Source: Suillus spraguei (Eukaryota; Basidiomycota; Agaricomycetes; Boletales; Suillaceae). From it: a DNA stretch of 64,000 bases. Positions 21,106 through 33,730 of the stretch are shown here, piece after piece. Numbering within the stretch: position 1 is the stretch's first letter; each line of letters begins with the position of its first letter. The stretch covers positions 1 to 64,000 of the forward strand of contig JABCPU010000176.1 in the NCBI GenBank assembly GCA_016800925.1, in the 5' to 3' direction. Position numbers and translations under genes: made by a program. The notes beneath the pieces are model-generated. The model did no database searches. It was not told the DNA's origin and worked only from the letters and a program-made list of their open reading frames with translations.

Positions 21106-22107
21106 TGCGAGTGACCAATTGTATGATGTGTAAGCCTTGAACATCAGGAAATCATGAGTTTACCTATTCCTTACTTATTTCAAACTTTTCCCACTTATTT
21201 CAAATGGACCTACTTTTTTTTCTGAAATTTGACAACTGCTTCAAAATTGAGTATTCCAATATGTTTGTTGGGCCTGAGAGACAAGTTTCATTGCATAAGA
21301 CCAACAATTAGTGACTAGTATGAAGCTTGAGTGACACATTAATGCTGATGATTTTATTTCTCAAATATTCTCTTGAGGTACTATTTTGCAAATTAAGAGT
21401 CCAATAATTTTATAGCACACATTTATAATGATGGCTAACAGATCCTGATAGTTCAGTTGGGACCAGGTGGTAATTTAAGAGAAATAAGTAGATCCATTTG
21501 GAATAAGTGGGAAAAGTTTGAAATAAGTAAGGAATAAGTAAACTCATGATTTCCTGATGAAGGATGCGACGCGTTTTCTTGTACCTGAATTATAAATTTG
21601 AATATTGCTTGGTGTTGCGATGGCAAGAAGTTCTCCAGACGGTGAATATCGAACGCAGCGGACCTGACTACCACACCCGATGGGATCTCCTTGTTGCTGC
21701 CAGGTTTTGGTGTTCCACAGTTTCGTCATATTGTCCCATGAACCACTAGCTAGTACTGTTCCATCGGGAGAAAAGTCTAGTGAGTAGATATAATTGGAGT
21801 GGGCTTTGATGGGTTGGGTGAGTGATTTGCCAGTTTCTCCGTGCCAGATGATGGCCTCTCCGCCAGTATCACCGCTTGCTATGAATTGCCCATCTCGTGA
21901 TACTGCCAGGCTCCACACAAAATGGCGATGCCCCTCCATCTTCTTTGATAACACAACACCTGTTTTCAAGTCCCACAGACGAAGCATCTTGTCGTCCGAG
22001 GCTGTAACCATCCATCGTTTATCGGGGAAAACTGTGACTGCCTTTAAACAGCCTTCATGACCTTTGAACTCTCGCATGGGCGTAGTGATTGGGGTGAGCT
22101 CCAGCAT
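21106..22107 (-). pseudogene. WD40 fragment, second copy in unit B
   Basis: Starting at ATG 22107, the first four blades and the start of the fifth are open (for example MEGHRHFVWSLAVSRDGQ). The frame is then cut by a 418-bp inverted-repeat element (21142-21559). Left of that element a short piece of blade five (SYNWSLAW) remains, after which similarity ends at about 21106. It is a truncated duplicate of the intact gene at 18208-19170 and lacks an adjacent HET gene. Confidence 0.85.
21142..21559 (+). mobile_element. Inverted-repeat element, 418 bp, related to the 273-bp MITE
   Basis: The ends are CATCAGGAAATCATGAGTTT and its reverse complement. The terminal inverted repeats run for about 60-70 bp with scattered mismatches and include repeated ACTTATTT words. 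The first eleven bases equal those of the 273-bp MITE, so they probably share a transposase. AA flanks both sides and the WD40 sequence can be rejoined with a 2-bp overlap. No coding capacity. Confidence 0.85.
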
Positions 22108-23511
22108 TTTATTAGAGGTTGATGGTGTTAGGGCGGTCAAGGTGAACTTTGGAGAGATTGTGGCTCCTGGGATTGTCATCTACTATGGAATCAATAGTCC
22201 CTATACCTAGAACTACCGAGAAACCAAGTGAGATTGGCATTACCAAAGCTGTCATCCCGATTATCATGTACCAGGCGCTGCATGATCGATTTCGGTGGTT
22301 CATGATTATTCTCGCACATCACCATGTGCCGTTTCCTTCGTGAATGACAATTAGTGCACACTAAAATGAGGAGGATATTATCGCGTGAACAACGCATTTT
22401 GTCTACAGCTCTGTTTTACCAATATTATGACGAAGCTACTTGTAGTCCCAAGTTCTCGAGTCGTTCGCTGCATCATGCTAGACAATCGCCTCAAGCTCAG
22501 TCACACGATTGTGATCGCGCCAGGTTTTGAATAAGTGCATTGCCCGTAATTTTCTAAACCTAAATTCTCTGTAGCTAAACATTTGAGAAATCGCCTTTGC
22601 TAAGACACAATAATATGACTTCACCGTGAAAGACTGTTACCTGAGTTGCTTATTACTAGACCAAATGCGATGAATAATTTAGTTCTGATTGACAGATGGG
22701 TGGTGAAATTCAGGCTGCGGCTCAGCTTACTTACATCTACGTGTTCTGCGGTTGCCTTCCATTCCTGCAGAAGCGTTGAGCATGGTCGAAGTGGGGGAAA
22801 GATGTTTCTATCAAACTGTTAGTTATGGACAAGTCTGGGCCCAGAAACTCTCTTGTCGGCGGTTTCAGCCGCCAGCCTATCTGTAAAGGGAAGTCACTTT
22901 ATAATTTTCTGCACCAGGATTCTTACTGCAGCGCTGCCACATTCCTGTCTGCCAGGGATTCTATTTCAGCTCTCGGTCTGAGCCACCTGGAGCTCGTGAT
23001 CACCACGAGGTCTCCACATCTTCACCGGTGACGGATGTCTGACATGTCAGTGAAATAATATCCCCATTATGCAAAATGTTGATCTAATAGGCACTAGTCT
23101 TACCAAAAGAACACCGCGCACACACATAAGTACGAAGCAGTCAGGCATCAGGAACCATTCATGATCTAACAGTGTTATGGATGCTGAAGAAACGCTCTCG
23201 CCGTCATAGCCCAACCTATCGGCCGCTCGATCAAACACTCCTAAAGTTATGGTTGACTGATTGTAGTCTGTATGGGCATGCAGCAAAGCCAGCCCACAAG
23301 ACAAACGCGCCATCCACGAATGATAACATGAGGACTTGAGATTGTTCCTGTTGTCGGCGCGGTACCAGCGACGGCGAGAAGTGGCCAAGCAATAACGGTG
23401 AGAGATAGTTGTACGTGTGAGGATGGCAGGGTGCTCCGTGTCGCTGCGTTAGGGCTCACTTCCTATTCTTGGGTCGTCGTCGAGATTGCTAGTCCAAACG
23501 TACTCGATAGT
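22108..23511. other. Conserved spacer block, unit B (second copy)
   Basis: A second copy of the WD40-EEP spacer, matching most of the unit A block with deletions near its left end. No intact gene. It precedes the EEP remnant, as in the other units. Confidence 0.5.
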
Positions 23512-23650
23512 ACTCAGACGGTAAAGCTAAGTCTCAGCCTGTAATGGTCACTGCAAGGGATATAGTCGGAATCCTCGCCGGGCTTGGGCGCCTCGGTCAG
23601 ACCAGGACGCAGAATCTCCATGTCATATGCGTCTACACTGGCCATGGAAG
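23512..23650 (-). pseudogene. TDP2-like EEP gene, unit B, remnant of the 3' end
   Basis: Only the last 45 or so codons remain, including the terminal LRLSFTV-type sequence. The conserved start-side sequence near 23646-23670 follows directly, so nearly the whole catalytic body is deleted between the codons for VDA and the gene start. Confidence 0.75.
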
Positions 23651-23852
23651 GCATGTGGGAACGTGGGAAGCTTTGATCTAAAGTGCGACAGTGTCACAGA
23701 GCGCTGAGCAATGACCAGCGACAAACAGTACTAGTACTTGAACCAGCCAAGTGATATTCCAAGTGCGAACAAAAACACTGGTATAATGTTGTGATAGGTA
23801 CAAAAACAAAGCTATGACATTTCTACATGTTGTGCTGCACATATTCCAATAT

Positions 23853-26800
23853 CTATATCCTCTCAGGCTCTGCACCATCTGATCCGCGATCCTGTGCGAC
23901 CGCTTCCTCTGATCGTGTCTGTTGAGCTGCCGCCAATCTCTTATCTTCCTGTCGTTGGGCTAACTTCGACCACGGCTTAGATTGAAGTTCATTCACATCT
24001 ATAATCGCAAGCTGCTTCTCCAACAAACCGCGGAGATCAAGACCATGACGCGCGAGGCGCGGTAGAATAGAGACAAATTGCAGTGCTTGAAGAGGGTCTC
24101 TGATGTCGTAGTGTCGAATGTTCCGCTCCATGACGTATATTTGCTACATCACTGGTGATTTCCTTCGAAGATAGTGAACGAAGAGAGCACATACCTTATT
24201 TGTCATCCATGCCATTGTGACTGCACCAAGTGTGCCGTTAACAATTAGTCCAAAGACAGGTTTGTCTACGATCCCGAGTTTGGAAAGGAAGGTGACCGAT
24301 GAAACCAAATACGTTTTCATTTGGTTCATGGAAGTCGAAATTGCGGACTTGTCCTTCTTTTTGTACTCAGCCAACAAGACTGGAAGTAGTAGGTTTTGTT
24401 GACTAGGTTCGTCGCAGGGTGCATCCTTGGAAAGTATTGCTTCTTGTGTCTGCGTCACTTGATTGCGATCAGGATGGTGGAGGAATGGGTCGTGCAACTG
24501 ATTTCGATTGGGTTTTTTGGATTCCGATACGCGAGAAGAGGAAGGGACCTGAAGGGACCTGCCGGATGTTGTTTTTTGGCGGTGACCGTAGGGCGTTTCG
24601 ATCTGGTGTGGAGTTTCCCCCGTACTTGTGTCGGGCTTGTCCGGCTTTGGGCCCTGGACTACCATGAAAGATTTCAGGAACGTGTCTTTCTCCTCGACAC
24701 TAGATATGCGCTGTGTCATCATGGTAGCAACACCAGACCATGGAACGACAAGGATGGCGTCACATTTTCCAGTGACCGGATCCTTGGAGGAGTGATCTGC
24801 AATCACTTCAGCAAAATTGCCCATCGAGAGGCGACGTATAATGTCGTCAGAAAATTGATTTGCTTGATCTCGCGCGGCTGCGGCCTGCTCCCAACTGCTA
24901 GCGGTCTCTCTAGTAAAAGGAATACACCGCCTTTGTTCAGTGCAGAAGTCCTGGTATTCCTCAGTGACCTTGATGGCTCGTGATGCAAAGGAAGTGTCAT
25001 CTGCAGCGGGATTACGAGCCAAATTTAGCTGTCGCTCCAGCCTAGACGAATAATTAGAATGAGGATCGCCTGGCATATGAATCACGCACAACACATCCCG
25101 TTGCGAGGGAGCGGGCTGGAAGAAGTTGAGAAGCAGGGCATCCCATTCATGACGCCGATCGGCTTCGTTGGCGCCCTGCAACTTTGCAATATCATCACAC
25201 TGGCGAGCACTGGTGACAGCGTGCAATAGAACTGAAAACTTGGACGAAATAAACTCGACATCCTCCAACGAAGGAACATCATTTGGGGTGGACTGGCAGT
25301 CAGGACTGCCGTTCATGGTGCATAGGTCTCTTCTGATTGCCGATACAAAGCGATCTACCTTGGCATTCGATAGCTGCCCGCGATGTCATGAGAATTAGTA
25401 CCAAAAGTGATCCTGCAGACTCACTATCGTTTTAATACCGTCCGACCAGGTAAACGCCGTCATGTGATCATACAACTCTACCATTGTATTAATTCCGGTC
25501 TTCTTCGCTAGTTCTTCAGACCGTACTGGGATCCGACCGACGGTGAACGCATGGCGTTCAAACAGCCAGTTGGATAATGTCATCCTGTCATCAAGGCCGG
25601 TATCAGACAGAGCGGCGAATCTGGACACGAGAAACGATCATTGAACGGTAGTCAGCCAAGAAACAGGCTCCATACTGCGAGTTTGGGTATGGGCTGGGTG
25701 CACGCGATGAGGTCGATGTCCTGACCTCAGATAACGATCGTGGCGTTGGACTGGTCCTTTTTGATGATCTCTTCGAGGACGATGGTTGCGGTCCTCTTCC
25801 TCAGCAGGTAAAATAAGATCATGAATAGAGTAACTGATGCAAACTTACCGTCCTTTCACGTTCGTCGCGCGGGTGTCTTGGGGCACCCTAAAGCTTCGAG
25901 TTAGTTTTGTGTTGATAAGCGTGACATAGATCAAATTATTGACCGGATGTTTGCGCCATGGGCTTGTTTATCCTCGACGATCGTCCCAAGCAAGGGAGAA
26001 CTCATTGTTTCGTATGATACAAGCGTAGTACTCGAGAGCGGGGGAAGAATACCAGGACTAGATGAGGATGATGCCTCGCTAAATGGGCATTGACATTCTG
26101 ACTTACAATTAAAAATAAAATGTCGTACCTAGAACTCGTCTCCACGTGTACCTGGTGGGTCCAGGACGCCACCCGTTCATCCAATGGTCCTCCAGACTGA
26201 GTTTCAAAGTCGGGTAAATCGGATCTCCAGTGCAACGAAGTCAGGGAATCGACTGCTTCTATCGATATCGAACCCTTGATATCTTCGAAATGAGTCCGCA
26301 ACCCCAAAATGAATTGGGCAAGGTTGATAGCAGAACAAGTGTCGGTGAAATCAAACACCCCCATCGAGGAATCTAAGCCGATATCTGCCGCTAAAGCGAG
26401 ATGCGCTACAGGCTACAGGAATGTCAACGTGGAAAAATATGCAGTGATTTTGAACTTGCCATGTGGCCTTCCTCTAATTGATCGGGGTCGAGCCACCCGA
26501 AGATGGCCGTGGCAATCGTACCCGTGCTGGAACAGCAGAGGCCGACAACAGGCTGACGGATCCCCCACACACGTCTCTGATAAAGAGTGCTGCAAATTAG
26601 AGGAACGATATTATACGAGTCGGCGACTAGTAAAACTGGGACCACAGCAGAAAGGCGTCTGCCTCGACCCGAAAGCATGTGCGCTTGCAAGGGCAGGTCG
26701 AGCGACTCAACAGAACCATCACTCGAGTCTGAATCTGCGGACTGCATCGATTCATCCTCGTCCTCCTCGTTTCGCGAGCTGGTCCTGGATGTGTCAGAAT

Positions 26801-27326
26801 GGGTCCTAGGCGCAGAAAAGATGGCATGTGCAGCAAGAAGAGTGGCACGTCCGTCAATGAGATTTAGCGGCTGACTCGCCACGTTCTGAGCTCGTGGCAT
26901 GATGAACGATGCATCTTCGCTGTAATGATATTTGGTTCTTGGTTCAATGCTTGACGAGCATGTCACTTACAGAATCATAACATCTGGGGACAACGTATTT
27001 GACAGTGCATGGAGGAGCTGAGACCAAAGGGGAACAGTAGATCTCTCGCCACTGTAGTGAGGAAGCTCAGCAAGTGCGCTTAGTCCTGCGGCTGTTGACT
27101 GAATTAAGACCTGAAAATCCTTTGCAGTGTATGAATCTGATGCAAGTGCTCCATGGGGAACGAGTGACTCTAAAAATATCGAGTACAACGCACTGGAAAG
27201 ATGCTCCGAGTTGTTACTGGGGCTGTCGGGACAGTGAAACGGCGACAACAAGGAAGCAATACCACGCACTGGTTCAGGCCAGCCTGTAGATTGGGTCACG
27301 TAGTGGACAACCTCGCCAAAAGTCAT
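23853..27326 (-). CDS. Gene X, unit B copy
   Basis: Same exon order as unit D. Exon 1 (27326-26971) begins MTFGEVVHYVTQ. Exon 2 (about 26919-26455) has an acidic low-complexity patch and then GLCCSSTGTIATAIFGW. Exon 3 (about 26406-26129) includes FDFTDTCSAINLAQFILGL. The large exon (about 25372-24195) has the blocks EVIADHSSKDPVTGKCDAIL and LLPVLLAEYKKK around a proline- and serine-rich linker. The last exon is 24143-23853. No stops or frameshifts appear in the large exons. One small middle exon lacks the GT donor used in unit A (ATGAGT instead), so the middle splice pattern is uncertain. Function unknown; the D...E-x-K spacing suggests a PD-(D/E)XK-like fold at low confidence. Confidence 0.65.
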
Positions 27327-27552
27327 TATAAGTCAAGCGGTGTGGACTTTGGAAGCACTTGATGGTTAGTTGTACTAGCACGTAGTACTTAAAAGTTAAC
27401 GCTAGGTTCAGCAGTATGCAATTGATCGAAGAATGTCAATGATCGACTGTGGTCATTATTCGGTCACGTGCACTCTGTACGTGTTTTGCACGTGTGACAA
27501 ATTAAACGAGTTTCAAAAGTCACTTTGAGTACCACTTAAATTAATGAAGTTA
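27327..27552. promoter_or_regulatory. Gene X promoter region, unit B, with paired CACGTG boxes
   Basis: CACGTG occurs at 27465-27470 and 27489-27494, upstream of the leftward gene X start. Spacing is 8 bp longer than in unit A because of an extra TACGTGTT-like insertion. The right border is the mariner-like element. Confidence 0.4.
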
Positions 27553-28373
27553 CAGCTGTTTGCATATATATTGGCAGTCGCGTCGTTTTTTTCGTTCAAT
27601 TAGGAAACTTGAGACTTGGTGAAAATTGTACTATCATCTAGTATACTCAACAGTTGGCGCTGTACAACATGCAGAATCAGCCATGATATCAAACTCGCAG
27701 CAATCCGCCTACACGAACGTGAACTTTTGAGCCTTCCGGACATACTGGATTGCTGTGGATTTTCAGAACGGACTTGGTTTCGCATTTTGACACTCTGGCG
27801 GGAAACTGATGTCGTCAACCCTCACCCTCACAGAGTACTCCGTGGTTGTGTGCGTGCATTGGATCGCGAGGATATTGATTGCTTGCTGTGTTTTGTCAGA
27901 CAAAATCCCGACTACTTCTTGGATAAGTTTATCCACCTCCTGAAAACAAATCAGTTCATATCTGTCCACTTCTCAATGATTTTCTGTGAGCTCAAACATG
28001 CTGGTGTAAGCTACAAGAAGCTCAAACGAATTGCCTCGGAATGCAACGAGACTCGCCGCGCTGAGTTCATCACTCACATGGCTCAATACGAACCATCAGA
28101 GTTAGGGTTCATTGATGAGACGCCGAAGGATGGGCGGACACCCAGTAGGCGCTATCATTGGACGAGCACAGAAAGGCAAACATGCAGAAAGAGACCAAGT
28201 TCGTCAAAGCTGCTGTCTAGGTCCTCCGCAAGCATGAGAGCTGGATAGTTATGTGCTAATTTTTGCGGCATTACAATACAAGATACAGGACTATTACCAA
28301 AAAATTACAAGTCTTAAGTTTCCTAATTGAACAAAAAAAATGACGTGACTGCCAACATATATGCAAACAGCTG
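27553..28373 (+). mobile_element. Tc1/mariner-like element, 821 bp, TA target duplication
   Basis: The ends are CAGCTGTTTGCATATATATT and its near-perfect inverse, with terminal inverted repeats of about 66 bp reaching AACTTGAGACTTG. TA flanks both sides (27551-27552 and 28374-28375), the classic Tc1/mariner target. The other units read straight through this point, so it is a unit-B-specific insertion between gene X and the unit C HET gene. The interior encodes part of a transposase, so it is a deletion derivative rather than a pure MITE. Confidence 0.9.
27616..28248 (+). pseudogene. Tc1/mariner transposase, N-terminal part
   Basis: The open frame contains a homeodomain-like helix-turn-helix (DIKLAAIRLHEREL, then SERTWFRILTLW), a linker region (VSYKKLKRIASECNETRRAE) and the start of the DDE catalytic domain with its first aspartate in LGFIDET. 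After about residue 190 the match ends and the other two acidic residues are missing. It should be unable to transpose itself, though it could bind its own ends. Confidence 0.75.
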
Positions 28374-28763
28374 TAAAATATGCGCCAGTGTGATTTTCAT
28401 ATGCTCGTGCGAAGAAAAACATAAGGCAGGCATCAGAGGCTTTGCTCCACCTTATTGTGAATATGCTATTTCCACCATTTCATATCGAAGATAATGTGCT
28501 AATCGATGCTTTTTTCCTCAGCCACTACGATAATCATCATAAGTATTCTGGCATACCCCAGCTGTTTCGAGCACAACCAGTTCTTACTGGGGCTGACCAG
28601 TGATAAACAGTACAGCAATTTGGTGCGAGATGACACTAGCTGATGTAGAATGTAGTGCCCAATGGATGTCTTCAATGTCTGCTTTGAAGGGCACGTGGTA
28701 TCTATGCGTGCATCTATATAGTAACAACACAAGCGCAAAGAGAAACCTTAGCTTAAAATACAG
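28374..28763. other. Spacer between gene X (unit B) and HET (unit C)
   Basis: About 390 bp, conserved with the HET 3' flanks of units B, D and E, containing the GCTGACCAG unit marker at 28592. No gene seen. Confidence 0.5.
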
Positions 28764-30735
28764 CTAGAGTATTTCTACGGTACGAATGACCATGTCATCA
28801 ACGGAAGTAATGTCTTTGACTTGTGCAACAATGTTATAGTCCGACGCGATCCTCTTGTATTCTCTGACACGCTGCTGCGCTAGTGAAAATGCGTCGAAAG
28901 GCTGTCCGAGGCGAACCATCAGCCGCAACGCTCGAGAGACGGGCTCCTCTTCAACAGGCGAGCCGCCAGGAAACCTGTTCAAGTCATACAGTTGAGAGTG
29001 GTCAGCCGGAGATCTTGCCTCACTCCAATTTTCTATGCTCTCCATATCATCTGTGAAGTCAGGCTGCTCTGCAAAGTCAGGCACCCCGAGAAGATCTCGA
29101 TCCCATGGACGGACAAGTAAGAGTGTCTGCTGAATGGGCTTTGCCCGCGAGAACTGAACTAGGCTCTCTGCAGTGGTGATAAAGAGATCATGAAGCCCGT
29201 CTGCCTTGATTCTATACTCCTTGGTTGGACCGCTCTTCCGTCTGACTTCCATGACACGGAATGAAATGCAAGGCAGATGAAGTCTGCAGTTTGCGAACCG
29301 AGGAGCCATCAGCTGTTCAAGCTGGTCATACAATTTCAATGCTACAGCTGTAGACGCGGATTGTCGCAACGAAGAGACTTGTGTGTGAATATCATCTTCA
29401 GAGAAAGGTGGAAGGGTGCGTGGAGGGGTGGTGTAAGAGGTGATATCAGCTGGAAGACAGCTATTGAACTCGGAAGGTTGTCCGATCCAGTCGAGAACAC
29501 TGATGTCGCCTGACTGAGCAACGATCTCTTGCAAGAGGCGCCCAAGCGCACGTTGCTTCCTCTCGCCATAAATGACAGGTAGGGTGATGCCAAAGATACC
29601 AAATAATGAGTACGCGACATCTTCCTGCAATGTGGTGACACGCTTCGATGCCCACTGCAATTTCTCGCGCGCGCCGGTCATACCGGGACGGAAGGTCACC
29701 AGGGCCTATGTATCTATGCCTGTTGCATTCTCCAACTCCTTCATGATTGCAGAAGACTCCTTGTGGTTAGGAGAGCGATCGCCGAGATATAACGACCAAT
29801 CCTTTTGATAAAAGATGTCAACTTTCGGAGCGACGAATTCTTGAAATGTCCATCCTCGCTCGTTCTAAATACTCCTCGCCAGTGCACCGGGCTGGGATGA
29901 CGGAGGCACATCGCATAGGTAGACGATGGTAAGAGCTGAGTGGCGGTACCAGACGAACATGGAGTTAACTGATTCCTGAACTTCGGTGTTACTCCTCTTG
30001 TCGATGCAGCATGTGTCCATCCATGCCCATCGATACCCAGCATCACGAGCGAGTTTGCAGAACGACTGCAGTTTCGCGATGCCACCGAGTCCGTTCAACT
30101 CGTACACGACTTTGTCTTGAATGTTGGGCAGCACCGCCTCCGCTTCTTCCCACCTGTGTGATAGCAGGACGCAGCGGAAGTACGTCGCCACTACGTTTGT
30201 GATGCGCTCCGTTCGAAGGTCTGAATCCTTTGTTATAGATGACAAAAGCTCCTTGTACTCCGTACTCGTTCTAAGGGCATTTATTGTGCTGCTCGATCGC
30301 ACAAAAGACCCGTGAAGGTATTAAGTAGACGTAGCGGGGTATATTCGAATTCCGTCCAAACGGCTCTTTGGATAACGTCTTCTGCTTGGGATGGATGGAT
30401 ATATTGCTGACGCAGATCTGCAAAATGAAACGGGCATTTAAAGACGATGCAGGAGTGTTCTGTGGCTTACCTCGTATCTACGCTTCGGGAGCACCGTCCA
30501 ACTTGGACAATATGATTGTGAAGGCGTCGGTTGCTTCGTCGTAACGTTGCAAGTCACGCAGCGCTGCATGTATCAACTGGTATCCAATATGAGACGAAGG
30601 ATCGAGTTCGATGATCTATGCATCACGGAAATCAACATGATAGCTGCGAAAATGTAGAAGCGATCATTCCTTTTGCGCGTCCACGAGCGCGTCATCCCAG
30701 AGCATTATACCTAACTTTGCCGTGCTGCGACTCGC
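28764..30735 (-). pseudogene. TPR-HET gene, unit C copy, multiple inactivating changes
   Basis: Exons correspond to 30735-30665, 30615-30471 and 30417-28764. Lesions relative to A, B and D: the donor GT after the first exon reads GA near 30663; a 1-bp loss near 30287 in the CDRAAQ region shifts the frame; the tryptophan of RSVWNERGW is a TAG stop near 29867; and GIDAQAL has become GIDT followed by a TAG stop near 29707. The remaining sequence stays highly similar to the other copies, so decay is recent. Confidence 0.88.
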
Positions 30736-30790
30736 AAACGCCGTAATGGCTGGGATCTGTACGAAGCATGTTCGATCTGTAGTATACGAG

Positions 30791-31717
30791 TCAAGGATGA
30801 ATACGTGCCTTTGAATTAATGTTATTGGGTACTGCCCACTCCGAGATCATCCTATCGTGACCTCCGCTGAGGATGTGTTTGCCGTCCACGGAGAAAGTGA
30901 CGCATGTTGCCTCGGACGGGTGCTTGAAGGTGGTAATGGTTCGTCGATCTGAGAGCTGCCAGAGACAGATATAGCTGTTATCAGACGCAGAGGCGACGAG
31001 GGTGTCAGCAGGATTAAAGGTGATGGCATTGATATATCTAGAGTGGCCTTGCCAAGGGTCACCAACCTGCTGCCAGGTGGATCGCGTATGGTTGGATCGA
31101 TCGAATCGCCGACTGTGAGAAGGCGTGTGCCATCGGGCGTCCATTCGAGTGACCAATTGTATGATGCGTAACCCTTGAAGGATGTCACACATGTTCTTGT
31201 GCCTGAATTATAGATTTGAATATTGTGCGATGGCAAGAAGTTCTCCAGACGGCGAATACCGAACGCAGAAGACGCAATTACCACACCCGATCGGATCTGC
31301 TTTGTTGCTGCCAGGTTTGGTGTTCCACAGTTTTGTTGTTTGGTCATATGAACCACTGGCCAGTAGTGCTGTTTCATCGGGAGAAAAGTCCAGCGAGGTG
31401 ATCCAATTAGAGTGGGCTCTAATGCATTGGGTAAGTGATTTGCCAGTTTCTCCGTGCCAGATGATGAGGTATCCGCCTCCATCACCGCTTGCCATCAACT
31501 GCCCATCTCGTGATACTGCCAAACTCAACACCCAATCGATATGCCCCTCCATCTTCTTCAACACAACACCTGTTTTCAAGTCCCACAGACGAAGCGTCTT
31601 GTCGCGTGAGGCTGTAACAATCCGCCGTTTATCGGGCAAAACTGCGACTGCCCTTACCCAGCCTTCATGACCTTCGAACGTCCGCAGGGGCGTAGTGATT
31701 GGAATGACCTCCAACAT
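30791..31717 (-). pseudogene. WD40 repeat gene, unit C copy, frameshifted
   Basis: From ATG 31717 blades one to three are open, then a short deletion near 31227 (loss in the segment following NSG of blade four) shifts the frame, and a second deletion near 31078 removes bases encoding the WDTST region of blade five. The last two blades (ending ISEWAVPNNI) are intact in another frame down to 30791. Confidence 0.85.
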
Positions 31718-33730
31718 TTTACTGAGGTTGAAGGCGTCGGGCTTGGTTGAGGTGAACTTTGGAGGTATTGTGGGTGTCTTGCTCTAGGCTGCAGAGGTGC
31801 GTGTGTTTTGCGTTTTATCCTGTTTCGTCTACCTCAGACTACCTGTCTCGTTTCCTTAGACGCCCAGGCACGAATCCTCTACCCTCCATCACTGTTATGG
31901 CAAGAATGTACCCTATCAGTGTCATACCCGCCGTCCTCAATACTGTAGCCCCCCAGCACCTCTGCAATGCATACATGCGCCCGACTCTGGTCTTCCAAGC
32001 TTACAAGCTGATCCTATTCCATCAGGCGAGCAGTCGGTGCTTCCCGGTGAGTGAATCCATCCTACATGACACCATGAACATCGTTGTTTGTCGTATCGAG
32101 GAGCTACTCCAGTACGTTACCACGTCACTGTTCGAATGCATGCATCTAGCTTCCTGCACTATCACCCTTCATCGCGTCGACTCCCAAGTTCTTGATAAAT
32201 TCTATGACGGAGGAGCACTTTCCTTCCAGCGCTCTGCTCATGATTCAGCTCTACTTTGAGCTTCGCCCACTCCCGGTCAAGCTGGTTTTAGCCCATTCGG
32301 CAATACCCTCCCAAGTCCATCATCATTGGAATCATTCACCACACAAGTACCAGTGCGACCTGGTCGCTATCGAGCCCTCACTGCAGATGCTACCGAGTCA
32401 TCTGGCAGTGTCATCTATTGTGGAATCAGTACTCCCTACACCTGGACTGCCGAGAAACCAAGTGAGATTGACACCAATTCTTTCACCAAAGCTCTCATCC
32501 CGATTATCGTGTACCAGGCGCTGCATGATCGATTTCAGTGGCTCATGATTATTCTCGCGCATTGCTATGTCCCGTTTCCTTCGTGAATGACAATTGGTAC
32601 ACACTAAATGGGGACGCCACGATGGATGATCTGCTTGCTCTTATTGCGCAAACAACCCATTCTGTCTACAGCTCTGTTTTAGCAATACTATGACGAAGTC
32701 TCAAGTTCTTGAGTAGTTACTTGTAGCCCCAAGTTCTCGAGTTGTTCGGTGCATCATGCTAGAGAATCGCTTCAAGTTCACTCATGCGATTGTGATCGCG
32801 CCAGGTTTTGGGTGAGTGCATCGCCCGTAATTTTTTGAGACTAAATTCTCCATAGCTTGATATTTGAAAAACGCATCCTTTTTAAGACACAAAAATGATT
32901 TCACCGTGATTGTTAATGAAAGACTGTCACCTGAGTTGCTTATTGCTAAACCAAACGCGATGAATAATTTAGTTTTGATTGACAGATGGGTAGTGAAACC
33001 TAGGCTGCGACTCAGCTTACTTACAGCAACGTGTTCTGCGGTTGCCCTCCATCCCAGCAGAAGCGTCAAGCACGGTCGAAGTGGGAAAGGTGTTTCTATC
33101 AAACTGTTGGATAAGGACAATCTGGGCCCAGCAACTATCACTATTCGTCAGTATTCTTGTCGGCCATGTCAGCGACAGCCGCCGCCAGCATCTGTGAAAG
33201 GAAGTCACCTTGCAATTTTCTGCACCAAGATTCGATTACTGGCAGCGCTGCCACATTCCTGTCTGCAAAGGACTCTATTTCAACTCTCGGTCTGAGCCAC
33301 GATCACAACCAGCTCTCTGAATCTTTACCGGTGACAGATATCAGTCAAATGATATCCCCATTATGCGAAATGTTGATCTGATAGGCACTAGTCTTACCAA
33401 AGAACACCGCGCACGCATCTAACGGTATTAGTAAAGAAACGCTCTCACCGTCATAGTCCAACCCATCGGCCGCTCGATCAAACGACTCCTAAAGCTATGG
33501 TTGACCAATTGTGCTCTGTATGGGCACGCAGCAAAGCCAGCCCACAAGACAAGCGTGTCATCCACGAATGGTAACACGAGACTTGAGATTGTTCCTGTTG
33601 TCGGCGCGGCACCAGCGACGGCGAGAAGTGGCCAAGCAATGGTGATGAGTGTACGTGTGAGGATGCAGGGTGCTCCGGATCGCTGCGTTAGGGCCCACTT
33701 CCTATTCTTAAAATGGTTGTCGAGGGTGCC
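31718..33730. other. Conserved spacer block, unit C
   Basis: Same block as 9135-11151. Here the plus-strand coding-like segment near 32326-32586 and another at about 32890-33010 (LSPELLIAKPNAMNNLVLI) are most open, but no complete gene can be drawn. Confidence 0.5.

Larger units (their letters stand above)
16015..28591 (-). repeat. Array unit B (most complete unit)
   Basis: Second unit, about 12.6 kb. It is longer than the others because it carries a second WD40 fragment with its own spacer block (21106-23511) and an 821-bp mariner-like element (27553-28373), although most of its EEP gene is deleted. HET, WD40 and gene X all retain open frames here, which makes it the best candidate for a working copy. 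Confidence 0.85.

Noticed and set aside
27616..28248. Functional autonomous mariner transposase.
   Set aside because: The frame ends after the first catalytic aspartate and the element is only 821 bp; the other two acidic residues are missing.
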